NCBI GenBank assembly: GCA_025024175.1
Contig: QCXZ01000064.1
Span: forward strand, 20,394,286-20,458,285
DNA length: 64,000 bases
Origin: Rhyzopertha dominica
Taxonomy: Eukaryota > Arthropoda > Insecta > Coleoptera > Bostrichidae
Reading direction: 5' to 3'
The position numbers and the translations under genes were made by a program. Below are positions 11,398 to 21,876 of the stretch, piece after piece. Position 1 is the stretch's first letter, and the number at the start of each line of letters is the position of its first letter. A model generated the notes under the pieces. It was not told the DNA's origin and did no database searches. It worked only from the letters and a program-made list of their open reading frames with translations.

Positions 11398-12960
11398 CTA
11401 CAAAATAGACTTCCAAATGTCACCTAACTCATAATTTCCACAATCCCTATTAAAATTATTAGTATTCCTACAAATTTCTGTAGCTTCTTTTATTAGACGT
11501 TTGTGATAATATTTTTCTCTATGTAAAACTTTTGTTTTATCAAAATCAATCATGTGTTTAGTCAAATATGAGTGTTCAGCTACGGAAGATTTATCTATCT
11601 GTTGCAACCTAGTAGCACGTATGTGTTCTTTCAAACGCGTACCTACTTTTCTTTTAGTTTGACCTATGTAACACTTTCCGCAAGAACAAGTAATTTTGTA
11701 AACACCTTCACTTTCTAAATGTACTTTATATTTAGTAGAACTTAAAATTTTATCTAAATTATTATATGTATTATCAACAACTAAAATATCGTGTTTTCTA
11801 AGCATCCTCTTTAATTTTTCTGAAAGGCCTTGTACATAAGGCAAACTCAACTTCAATTTGCTTTGTCGTGGCTGAGAATTTACTTGATTTGGATGAGCAC
11901 TTATATTAAAAACTGACCAAATATTCTTACTACTATAACCATTTCTCACTAGCGCTGATTTAAGATGATATATTTCTTTTTGTACAGAACTTTCATCTGA
12001 TATCCTTTGTGCTCTAACAAATAACGTCCTAGTAAGACTATTCTTTTGAGAAGGAGGGTGGTGAGATGTGGCATGTAAATATCTGTCTGTGTGTGTTGGT
12101 TTTCTGTAAACCTTGTGTCCTAACTGTCCAGTGTTTGTTCTGTAAATTTGGACATCCAAGAAAGGTAAACTACCATTGCTTTCTAATTCCATAGTAAATT
12201 TTATGGTCGGGATTTTGACTGTTCAAATGATTTAGAAACCTACCCGGCTCTTCTATACCGTGGCGCCAAATAACAAAAGTGTCATCTACATACCTATACC
12301 AACATTTTGGTTTAAGCTGAAAACTGTTTATCGCTACATGTTCAAAATTTTCCATAAACAAATTGGCTACTACCGGACTTAGAGGTGAACCCATTGCACA
12401 ACCTGATTTTTGTTCATAAAAATTATCGTTCCATAAGAAATAAGTAGATTTTAAACAATGTTCGGATAATCTGGATATCGTGTCACTTGAGGGATCGCTA
12501 TTAAGTTTGGATTTGATGATATCTATTCAGGAATGGGTACTTTCATAAATAAAGAAACCACGTCAAAACAAACCAACATATAACCTTCTGAAATACTTAA
12601 ACCTTTTATAATATCAATAAAGTCTGAAGAATTTTTGATGAAGCTACTGGTATTTCCCACAAAAGGTTTTAAATAGTTGGCACAAAATTTTGCCAATCTG
12701 TAACAAGGACTGCCAATCGTATTGACTATGGGTCTTAACGGGACATTGGTTTTGTGGATTTTGGGCAAACCATACAATTTAGGTACCTTGCAATCGGAAA
12801 CAGTTATAAGAGACTTCTCCTCATTCGAAAGATTTGAACTTTTGATAAGATCATTGGTAATTTTGGAAATTTTTGAGGTAGGATCTCGGGATAATTTTTG
12901 ATATGTTTCCTCATCTAACAACTCTCTAACTTTATTCTCGTAATCTGTTCTATCTAAAAA
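11398..12960 (-). pseudogene. Penelope-like element RT and GIY-YIG endonuclease, 5'-truncated with two frameshifts
   Basis: PLEs encode an RT joined to a GIY-YIG nuclease. Three minus-strand frames make up this copy. The first (from about 12958 to 12523) holds the RT fingers (PKLYGLPKIHKTNVPLRPIV) and motif A (CFDVVSLF). The second (to 12170) holds motif B (GSPLSPVVANLF) and the catalytic motif YVDD. The third (12192-11398) holds KPTHTDRYLH and, at its residues 163 to about 255, a well-kept GIY-YIG domain with GVYK, CYIGQT, RLKEH and NNFNRD. Two single-base frameshifts break it: one after motif A near 12522, one near 12190 between the RT thumb and ELESNG. The 5' part of the RT is missing; homology stops at about 12960. 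Without both shifts the frames would be continuous, so the insertion seems fairly young but dead. Confidence 0.9.
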
Positions 12961-13178
12961 TTACTCGTATACTATTTATTATAGAATATTTTTACTCTAG
13001 ATTAAACATATTTTTACTCAAATCTAGTGTCAAAAATTACATTTGACTAGAGTAAATATCACTCTAAAATTTACTCTAACAATGTAGCCAAGTTTTTTAC
13101 TACACTAGAGTGGACCTGCTCCAGCTTCGCTTACTGTTATTTTAGAGTATATTCAGAATACTAATTTTTTTACTGTAT

Positions 13179-14555
13179 AGTAATAGTTTTGCAGAATTAG
13201 ACAAAATGGCAACTAGGAAGGCACAAAAGGACTTTAATTGTCTATAACGAAATCAGTAGTCGTTAAATGATTCTACCTAGAATAAAAACTTTGATGACCT
13301 ATTAGCAACATGCTAATAAGAGTACATTAGCATCAAAACAATAGTTAACCCATAAGCTTACATAACCATACATTAATTATTAACGATATACATAAAAGCA
13401 AGGAAGCTTTCTTCCACTTCTCGCCCATCATAAGTTATATGAGCGTTAAGAAAGGCGGCCCTGCGGCTTTTTGTCCAGCAATCAACCTCCGAAAAACCCT
13501 AATGGAACCCGCTCCATAAAAACTAATTACTCCCCATCCGCTGCAACGCAAAATAGCGTGCAGATCATCGTATTCCGCATCCTGTTTTGTACCCTTCCAT
13601 ATCGTGCCGTCATCAGCGTTAACGGATAGCCGCACGACGCGGATTGATTACAAATTGAAATGGAAGTTGAAGAAATGACCTGCGGTTTCCCACGAATCAC
13701 GATTGTTTACTCGAATTTTTATTTTGTGCAAGTCATCATAAGATAGATAATGACTTCATCTGCAGATGCCGAACGCCTCTGGCTCCAGTAAAAGTGGCTC
13801 CACGTCGAACGTCTTCGGTCACGCTCCAGCGACTCGCCGGAAGAATTTGTATTTGCAAGATTAATGCTATAACCTGCGCTCAAGCTGTTAACATTAAATT
13901 AGTAAATCCACTATATGCGTAGCTGTTACTCATACACGTTTTTGCCATATCTGTGAAAGTGTGTACTAATTCAAAGTACTTAACAAATTAATTAACGCAA
14001 TGTAATTGATTCAGCAACATGAGGGACTGCTCTTGATTTACTTGCAGAAGTTTAGCGCTTAGGTAAGACTTAAATAAATACAAAATTATATCATTGTAGT
14101 AAACTGATTACTTAAGAGGCAATTACATGATGAGAAAGTGTAATTCAGAAATGAATTCTCAAATGATCCACATGAAAAAGAAACATCCCATTTGATCAGC
14201 TCGATTAATATAAACACAGCTTATACATGCAGAAACTAAAGTTTGTTGCTAAATGCTATAATACAAAATGTTTTTTTATAGTTTGACGTTAAGTTGAGGA
14301 CAAATCACTTCCACCGCATGTCATAACTTAACGAAATTTAATTAGGTACCTATCTGGCAAATATATGCCTGTCAGCCCAAAATCTCTGCTTTTTAGCAAA
14401 TGCTACCTTTGTACGTCTTAGATATGCATCAATTGTCAAGCATTTAAGATTTAGGTATTTACTTCTTTCATGATTTATGTTTGTTATTTGAGAGTTGTAT
14501 GTAAAGGATGTCCCAACAAGAGCACCGGATTTATGTAATATGTACAAAAACGATG
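13179..14555. other. Unique sequence with a GC-richer island at 13430-13900
   Basis: The island is clearly less AT-rich than its surroundings. It holds a 66-codon open frame on the minus strand (13635-13435) that begins with GTG and has no known motif. It could be a conserved noncoding element or part of an exon; the sequence alone cannot decide. Confidence 0.3.
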
Positions 14556-14812
14556 TAGATTTTCAGATAAAAGTAAGAATTTAGGATGGCAATGCCATCT
14601 GTCAGCATTACACTGACTTGATGACAAAGCCACCTAGCTGCCATAACGGGTACTACTTCCTAAAGGAAGTGACCTGTAGCCTGACAAATTGGTATGCAAC
14701 TGCATACTTCATTTTGACAGCAGGCCCCCACGGCTTTGCCATCATGTCAGTGTAATACTGATAGATGGCATTGCCATCCTAAATTCTTACTTTCATCATA
14801 CCATTGTTTTGG

Positions 14813-14819
14813 TATATAA
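14813..14819 (+). promoter_or_regulatory. TATA box, family 2 unit 1
   Basis: TATATAA lies 30 nt upstream of TGTCTACAC (14843). The 104-bp solo copy at 51973-52076 begins at exactly that TGTCT, which supports it as the transcription start. Confidence 0.65.
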
Positions 14820-14830
14820 GCAAAACCAGT

Positions 14831-14936
14831 TCTATGCCATGTTGTCTACACTAGACCTAAACTGCACTGATGAACTGTAATGACAGCGAAATAGTACTAT
14901 CTGCAGTTGGTTGAGGTGTAGACAGCACAGCATAGA
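14831..14936 (+). ncRNA. Hammerhead ribozyme with intact core, family 2 unit 1
   Basis: This is a type I hammerhead. The core strands are CUGAUGA (14867-14873) and GAAA (14888-14891). Stem II is CUGU/ACAG with loop AAUG. Stem III pairs AUAG (14891-14894) with CUAU (14897-14900), and the cleavage-site C is 14901. Stem I pairs AACUGCA (14860-14866) with UGCAGUU (14902-14908), then after an internal loop GUCUACAC (14844-14851) with GUGUAGAC (14916-14923), then UCUAUGC with GCAUAGA. Every conserved core nucleotide is present, so self-cleavage after 14901 is expected. The large internal loop in stem I could make the loop-loop contact that natural HHRs use. Confidence 0.9.
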
Positions 14937-15180
14937 CATGCATTTTATGTATGTTGGTTCTTGCCGTTAGCATAAAGTTCCGTGGGGGCCTGCTGTCAAA
15001 CTGAAGTATGCAGTTGCATACCAATTTGTCAGGCTACAGGTCACTTCCTTTAGGAAGTAGTACCCGTTATGGCAGCTAGGTGGCTTTGTCATCATGTCAG
15101 TGTAATGCTGACAGATGGCATTGCCATCCTAAATTCTTACTTTCATCATACCATTGCTTTGGTATATAAGCAAAACCAGT

Positions 15181-15287
15181 TCTATGCCGTGTTGTCTACA
15201 CTAGACCTAAACTGCATTGAAGAGCTATAATGACAGCGAAATAGTACTATCTGCAGTTGGTTGAGAGGTAGACAGCATAGCATAGAC
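15181..15287 (+). ncRNA. Hammerhead ribozyme with mutated core, family 2 unit 2
   Basis: The fold matches the unit-1 ribozyme, but the core is UUGAAGA in place of CUGAUGA, and one side of stem II is changed (GCUAUAAUGACAGC). GAAA, stem III and the cleavage C are retained. The C-to-U change at the first core position should cripple cleavage. Confidence 0.75.
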
Positions 15288-15307
15288 ATGCATTTTTTAG
15301 ATTTTCA

Positions 15308-18300
15308 AATATTGGAAACTACCTTTAGATGCTAACAACAAGTAAATATTATATAATTAACATTATACTGCAACGGTATTAACCAAGCCGGTCTGTTTAT
15401 GCATTATCTGCATGAAACCTTTATTGAAAGTCCAACCAAAACTATTCAGCGTGCTTCACAACAGGTGGACATGTATATGCATGCGCGGAAAGAGGTTGAA
15501 GCCAACTGATCATTTTTAAAGGAGTAACTTTGTCGAATGGATTTTAAGATGCAATGGGTGTACTAATATGTTCATGAAACATTATGTTTAGTGGAGAAGC
15601 ATATTTTTATCTAAATGGTGTTCGCATTTGGCAACAGAACATCCTCAAAAAATCAAAAAGACACAATATTGCACTCGTATCGACAGCAAGTTACGGATTC
15701 GTAGATAGGGTAGGACCTAAGTTATTTTAAGACGAGGATGGAAATACCACTGCAATTGCCTAATTTTCGTGCGGCCTCTCGGTGGCTATATTGTGAAAAT
15801 GTAATTATGAATCACCAGACATTACTTTCATTTTTAAATTGAAACATTAACAAAATATATTATACTTGCTAAATTTAAAATACTAAACGGGGCATATAAA
15901 ATCAGACGTTCTTTTTGAGTCCGCGATTTGATAGCAGTAATTTTTAATCAGTACTATATTTGTCCTTGATTTTAATATTTTTTTCTATGTTGCGTTTTTA
16001 ATGAAGCCATTACAATGCACAATTTGCGTTTCGTAATAGAGTATCACTAAAAAAAACTATGAGAAAACAAACTCCACCTCGAAACGTCGGAACTGTCACG
16101 GCTCTTGTCAAAATTGCCACTTGGCCAACTTAAGTATCGCAAGTTAAAATTCCCTTAATTTTTCTTTCATTCTCCCATTTTCTTGTTTAGAAGACGGAAA
16201 CCACGCAAAGTAGAAAAAATTATAAAAACCCGTTTCATAAGGCTCTTTGTCGTACGCATCCAATGTTTACAAAACGAGCCTTATGGAACTAGTTTTTAAT
16301 ATACCATTTTCAACATTAACCAGTTATGATTTTGTTGATTTGAAAATTTCTCTGAAAGGAGGTGTTTTATGCAGTGTCGATTTTTGCAGAGGGTTACGAG
16401 ACATTTCGTTATTGGCATTTAAATTATAATATCCTATATTAGAGGCTACCATAGAGCAATCAACGAGTCTGGACTGGAAGATGTTCGAAGGGCCATCTTC
16501 TATACGTTGTCGTTGTGCGTTAGATAAAGCTTTCAATTGGTTTTCCAACTCTTACAAGCGTTTCTCCCGCGAACGACATCTGTGCATTTTGTGTTTGGAC
16601 ATATTTGTAGCAACACAAACAAGGTCTTTAAATCTTGAGGTCACACTAAATTGGGCAGATTAATTGTATCGTGCGGCTCGGCACACAAACGAAGACTGAG
16701 GATTTACAGGTAGATAGTGCTTGCTGGACGATGTGGGCGTGGAATATTCGAAGCCGATATATAATTCTGCGTTATAAACATTTCTTTTTGTAATTGTTTT
16801 TGGTGTTTTTTGTGCAGGCTCGCACAAGCCCGGCGCTTTAGAAAAGTACCCTCGCCCGTCCGAACGTTTAAGTTGGTAAATTAAAGTAATCAAGTAATAA
16901 TAATCACAAAAGTGTACTTTGTCTAAATGCCACCAAAAATCTTAAACTATTCTTTGAGAACAATTCAGTAACAATAGGTAGCTTCAGTGCTACTCATTTT
17001 GGATGTTACTCGAATATAACTGTACCTATGTTTGGTCCTCGTATTGGCTGCATGTTTTATTAACATATGTACAAGATGTACTAGCCCTATAAGACAAATT
17101 CTTTACAATAAATGGAAACGATGGAATAAAAACGTAAAATGTAAATTTTTAATGCAAGTCGTTTTATTGTTGAGTTTTACTGCATATTGAAGCCTTTATA
17201 GAATAGGCTTCAAAATTGTTTCCAGTCCATTAGTTTAAGCTTAATACTGCTAAATCCCAACTAATGTAAAAGAAAATGCAACAATAAAATTTTCCAGTTT
17301 AAAGGTTGGCTCCAAGGTGACTGCCGGTTTTGGAAAAAGTTTTGCAACACACTAAATATTAAGAACTGCTGCGTCATTTTACCATAAATCACAGACCATA
17401 ATTTGCATAGTTCGGACAATGCACTGTGCAAAAGAAATACTTGTACTGAAGCTTCTCGAAGATGTAGCTCCGATTTCGTAAGTACTGAAGGAGTAAAACC
17501 TTGTTGTTTTACTTTATATAGTTGTTCTAAATGTAACTGTACTCGTAATTTGTAATGCTCTAAAATGAACGTTTTATGTTTTATTCGGAATGCTGACAGA
17601 TTACGTACATAAATTCTTTATATTAGAATCTTATGAACAATCATAATAATATTCCAAATTCATTAACGGTGAGGTAATATATAATCGTTATTTAGTAAGA
17701 TAAGTGCTTAGCTCATCTGATATTACACATACTAGATATTGACAAAAACCGCAGTCGTAGTTTTATATCGGTTGTTCGTATTTGCCCGGCAATAATTTCA
17801 AAGTAGGTATCCATTATATTACCCTTGCCTATATCTTTATAATTAATTAAAATAATCTCCAAAATAACTCACTTCTTAAGATCAATGGTTTAAAAGTACC
17901 CACAGAAACTTCAGTGGGTGTAGCTTAGACCAATTTCAATTTTTCTTACATCTTAAAATTTAGACATCGTCATTAAGTGGCAGCTACCTGAACACACCTC
18001 ATGGTCAATTGTCCTACAGAAGCTGCCGCCGAATAGGCGTCGCGATCTTCTGCACGTCAGATCGAAAATTATAGCATTCGATATGGAATTTCTGATGATG
18101 CGTATGTAATTTGCAACCGACGAGCTTTTATGCAATTTCGCTGCATCTGCCAAATTGCGGCTTAATTTACACACCGAGCAAAAAGCTAATACGGGGTAAC
18201 AAAGGGCTGGTTACGCGATGATTTTGTGTTTAGTTGGGTTTGGTATTGCAGAGAGAACATTTACAGCGCATCGGCGAATTAAACCAAAAATTATAACTGA

Positions 18301-18790
18301 TCGCGTTTCATACAGTAATTTTTTCTATCTGAGTAGAAATAATTGCTGGAAGATATTTTATAACGAATTTGCCTCTCATCATGGTGGTCAAACTTTTTAA
18401 TAATAAATAATATAATTACGAGGTTCATTAAACATACTAGTTACTCGTATACTATCACAAACGCTATATACCTTGAAAAAGAAGACCTAATACTTGGTAG
18501 GTAGTTTAAAAAAAGAAAAAGACTATGTTTTGTCGAATATATTTCAACAGACGTATTGTTCAAAATGATTTCCATTTATCGCTGTATTTTATTTTTAATT
18601 ATAGACATAGGCGCGCATTAATTATAAAATGTTATAAAAGACTAAAAGACAACAACTTTTTCCCCGCGCGGAACCCATTGTTTGGAATTCACTTCGTCGT
18701 TAATAAAAACACTCCCTAATATTGTGCAGTTGCAAAGTTAAAAGTTGGACTAAATATTTTGTATCAATTATATAGCTTGAAAGCAAGCTG
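15308..18790. other. AT-rich stretch, no supported gene
   Basis: Only short, mostly non-ATG ORFs without motifs. A GAAACGTCGG string at 16080 recalls PLE ends but no ribozyme fold could be drawn around it. Confidence 0.35.
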
Positions 18791-18794
18791 ATAT

Positions 18795-19010
18795 TGTTTG
18801 AAGTGATTTGTTTTACGTGTTTTGTGAGATAGCTCCGCTATCGTTTCGACCAAATAACGTTCAATACCAAAACTACGCAAAAACGCTTTCAAGAAATAAC
18901 TTTGAAAGACGAATCGATCGTCAGAGCTATCTGATAAAACACGTGAAGTAAAGCACATTCGAACAATTAGCTTTTGTTTCCAAACTACTAAATTAATGAA
19001 ATACTTGTAT
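18795..19010. mobile_element. PLE-related remnant with an internal inverted repeat
   Basis: The segment 18920-19005 (CAGAGCTATCTGATAAAACACG and the following AAAGCACA...TTTCCAA block) matches 54370-54460, downstream of a GIY-YIG remnant. A second, inverted copy of the same block sits at about 18800-18840. The stretch therefore looks like two termini of one PLE-type family placed head to head about 100 bp apart. Confidence 0.4.
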
Positions 19011-19095
19011 AATTTTGTGAAGTGATCCATCTATGTGACAANTTATGTAATAATACAACATGTTCTTCACTTCATTAAACAATATTGTATTCAGT

Positions 19096-19652
19096 GCCAG
19101 GTACAAAGCTTATAAACATTGCAAGTTATAGGAAACAGAAATTAATTTTTGATAGAAGTCAAATAATGAAAAGAACTACCAATACTTTAAAATTATTTTA
19201 TGCATGTAGGTTGCACAATTGCAGAAAGTTACCGACTTATTATCATTAAAAATTTAACAAATTATTTAAAATGGGCTAGTTAATATTTTGAATTTCATTT
19301 TAAAGCTGCAAACTTTGGTCATATAAAATTTTATATTTGTATAATATTAGTGATTTGTTACAAAACTGTAATATTTTTACATTATCCAAACTGGCAATGC
19401 CTCTATTAAGTAACAAATGTTTGGCCGGGGAGAAATGAGGTAAAGCTACATCAATATTCTTATGTTTTTCACATTTTTTTAGGTACTCCTTAGTTTTAAC
19501 TATTAAAGATCTCTTAATTTCTCCCACACAGGTAGCTTAGTATCCCAGTTAGTCTACAACAATGGTAACATTCAATGCTTAAATCTTTCTGACATATATA
19601 CCAACTTTGTTTCCGATATTTGATAATTTTTAGCAACTTTGTACCTGGCACT
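19096..19652 (-). pseudogene. GIY-YIG endonuclease remnant bounded by a 16-bp inverted repeat
   Basis: On the minus strand (about 19600 to 19322) one frame reads CVGEIKRSLIVKTKEYLKKC and then a DVALPHFSP stretch. This fits the YIG...TKRSL...R-KEH part of PLE GIY-YIG nucleases, with Y-to-C in the YIG motif and a stop just upstream. AGTGCCAGGTACAAAG occurs at 19095-19110 and, inverted, at 19637-19652, framing the remnant. This suggests inverted terminal pieces like those of the 44-kb PLE. RT sequence is missing. Confidence 0.45.
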
Positions 19653-19655
19653 AGA

Positions 19656-20960
19656 GATAACTGTTTAAGGGCTTTGCCACGTTAATATTTCCTTAAGAAA
19701 GTGGAGAATACATTATATTAGTACATAGTTTATCTCACTTTTATAATTGCTCAGGCAGTCGCTTATCGTCCTTTTGCCGAGGTGCTCCTATTATTATCAA
19801 ATTAAACAAAACTTATCTAGGAGCTATGATAAATGGCGCAGCGAATGCTATAAAAATACCATGAACTTTATGGTACAGGCAAATGCAAATTTGCTGGAAG
19901 CTTTGAAAAAAGAAACATAGAAAGTATAGCACGGCACCCCACAACAAACCTCGTATCGTATTTTGAGGGTGTGCATATTATTGTTTTTAAGGACTCAATG
20001 CTCTTGCCGTTATACTAAGTGCGTAAGCATTTTAGGTAACTTATGTAGGGTAATCAACTGGTATTACAATGTATATTCTAATGAATAAGGTGCAAAACAG
20101 CTAAAATTCAGAGTATTATGCGTTACATACTGTAGGAGCTCAATATTTCACCATCGAACTTTGCATACGAGCCGTTTTCCTCTGCTAGCCGTCTTTAAAT
20201 AATCGCTTCTTGTGCAGGAACGAAAGGGCTTTGGTCAGCGGAACTTGTCCCGAACGCTTCTCAAGAGCAAATTTAAATATCCTTCAAATATTCATGAAAC
20301 CGACAAATTTTCGGAGAGAATAATCACTTTATGAATATTTAACAGTGCCAAGACTCTGTCAAATTGGAACACTAATGGAGGTGGCTCACCTTTTTCGGGA
20401 TGCAGTTTGTAGAATTAGCGATATCTGTAATACGGNGTGTTAATGAAGAACGCATACAATTAAAAATAACGCTGAAACAAGCAACCGAAGATTTAAAAAG
20501 AGATTTATTTTGAGTTGACTGAAACAGAGTAGGTTGTTACTATGACGAACATACAACGACATTTTTTTCGAGCCCCTATTATACAATTCAACCATTGTCA
20601 TTTGGCATTGAAAATAATAAAAAGGGACCTTGGTTTCCACATTTAATGTATTAACAAGGTTTAGAGTTAGCACAAAAATACGAATACGAACTTGTAATAT
20701 CATTCCAATGTGCGTCCACGGCCTATGTATACTCTACTTTCTAAATGATCCAAGAGAAAAATCTAAACAGCTCAAATCCGGCGATCGAAAGCTTCGACGA
20801 ACTGCTACATCAAAAAAATGTACCACCAAACCATCTGGCTGCAAACAACTGTCTTCTCTTGGATTATTTTCATTAATTACTTCATTCGGAAATATCTCAG
20901 CCAGTGCAGGTAGGTATCAAATTATCTCTAAGAAATTCTAAATATCTATATGCCGTAACA
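19656..20960. other. AT-rich stretch, nothing recognised
   Basis: Short ORFs on both strands at 20440-20941 overlap one another and show no motif. One undetermined base (20436). Confidence 0.35.
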
Positions 20961-21587
20961 TTATCTTAAAAAAAGTAAGGACTGATAATACTCTGGCGAT
21001 TGATGCCTGCATCTAAAGACGTTGCGTGTGTATCTCATGAACCCAGTGTGGATTTTCTCGTATCCAGTGGCGACTAGTATGCAGTTTAAATAAAAAGTTG
21101 CTTCGTCGTAAAACAGAATATTCCTTGAAAAGTTAGGGCCTTCATCACATCTTCTCATCAGCACCTCACAAAACTGTAAGCGTCAGGATCGTCCTTCTGA
21201 AGTTTAGGGATTCATAGGATTTTATCGATTTAAATTTTTCCTTTTGGTAAAATTTACCCACTGCTGATTGGTGTACATCGTTGTATATTGCCGCCTGACG
21301 TAGGAATAGGTTCAAATTTTCTTCGGATTCTAATAAAATTTTGTGTCTTCGTTTAATTTAGGATGACCTGATCCCGGCAGATCTTTCACACTACCCGTAT
21401 CGTGGAATCGAGCAGTGATAAGTGTACTAAAAGTAAGTTGTGAAATATGAGAATAGGAGGTCCGTTTTGCCATTTCATGTTAAACATGTGACAGACTTCC
21501 TGATGACTGGGAGGCTTATTGCCATAACCTACCATCATACATTATTAAAAGTTTGATTCGTTCAGTCTGCATTGTTAAGCGCATCAT
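20961..21587 (-). pseudogene. Decayed mariner/IS630-type DDE transposase, copy 1
   Basis: Cut-and-paste transposases of this insect type have an N-terminal helix-turn-helix and an IS630-like DDE domain. Reading the minus strand from ATGATG at 21587, the pieces come in the right order: TERIKLLIMY, a linker with DTGSVKDLPGSGHPK (HTH end), then FCEVLMRRCDEGPNFSRN and ILFYDEATFYLN. The last is the region of the second catalytic Asp (LFSDEATF in relatives). Several stops and frame changes interrupt it, and the C-terminal DDE part is missing. The 51-kb copy belongs to the same broad type and keeps the complementary C-terminal motif. Confidence 0.7.
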
Positions 21588-21783
21588 TTTGAACATGTGG
21601 ATTACAGATTTATATTATTTGTTAGAGAATCGCCACTGTATTTACACAAAGTTGGCTTTTGATGGCAATGTTATATTTTGACTAAGTCAGCTTTCGCTAA
21701 CTTTAGTGTTACTTCAGACTGGACTAAGCATTTAATAGACATCAACAATTCCAAAGAATGCAAAAAAAACGCGATTGGTATCA

Positions 21784-21876
21784 ATAGACAAAAAGTTATC
21801 TGTAGGTTGCAGCATCTATGGATTCTTAATTTCTCCAGTTTTACTGAAATCTACAGATGATAACTTTTTGTCTAGT
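21784..21876. repeat. Small foldback (inverted repeat)
   Basis: TAGACAAAAAGTTATCTGTAG at the left faces CTACAGATGATAACTTTTTG at the right, about 45 bp apart, with one small bulge. It may be a tiny MITE or the end of an element; no TSD was seen. Confidence 0.5.

Larger units (their letters stand above)
8941..13178. mobile_element. Possible TIR DNA element with subterminal ACTCTA repeats
   Basis: The left end ACAGTAAAAAATATT (8942-8956) and the right end AATTTTTTTACTGT (13163-13176) are imperfect inverted copies. Both ends, within about 250 bp, are unusually dense in CTCTAA/TTAGAG/CTAGAG motifs: at 8970-9190 on the left and 12990-13150 on the right. Clustered subterminal repeats next to short terminal inverted repeats are a known layout of transposase-binding sites in cut-and-paste elements. 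No transposase was found inside. The frameshifted PLE at about 11.2-12.96 kb would be a nested insertion. The inverted ends are short and no clean target-site duplication was seen. Confidence 0.3.
14566..15297 (+). mobile_element. Hammerhead retrozyme-like element, family 2, with inverted 5' copy and 10-bp TSD
   Basis: The insertion is flanked by TAGATTTTCA at 14556-14565 and 15298-15307. Its left third (about 14580-14733) is an inverted copy of about 14990-15145. The remainder is two direct units with a period of 350 bp, as measured between TATATAA boxes at 14813 and 15163. Each unit has the TATA box, then TCTATGCC, then the hammerhead, then GCATAGACATGCATTTT. It is non-coding. The inverted 5' fragment, direct unit and TSD mirror the PLE insertion at 44.25-45.89 kb. 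Known retrozymes are thought to borrow retrotransposon enzymes; PLE machinery is the natural candidate here. Confidence 0.85.

Noticed and set aside
16040..16110. CTCGAAACGTCGG resembling a PLE hammerhead end
   Set aside because: No convincing stem II or CUGANGA strand could be drawn upstream.
12961..18455. 15-nt match TTACTCGTATACTAT at 12961 and 18443
   Set aside because: The flanks do not align, so it may be chance in AT-rich DNA.
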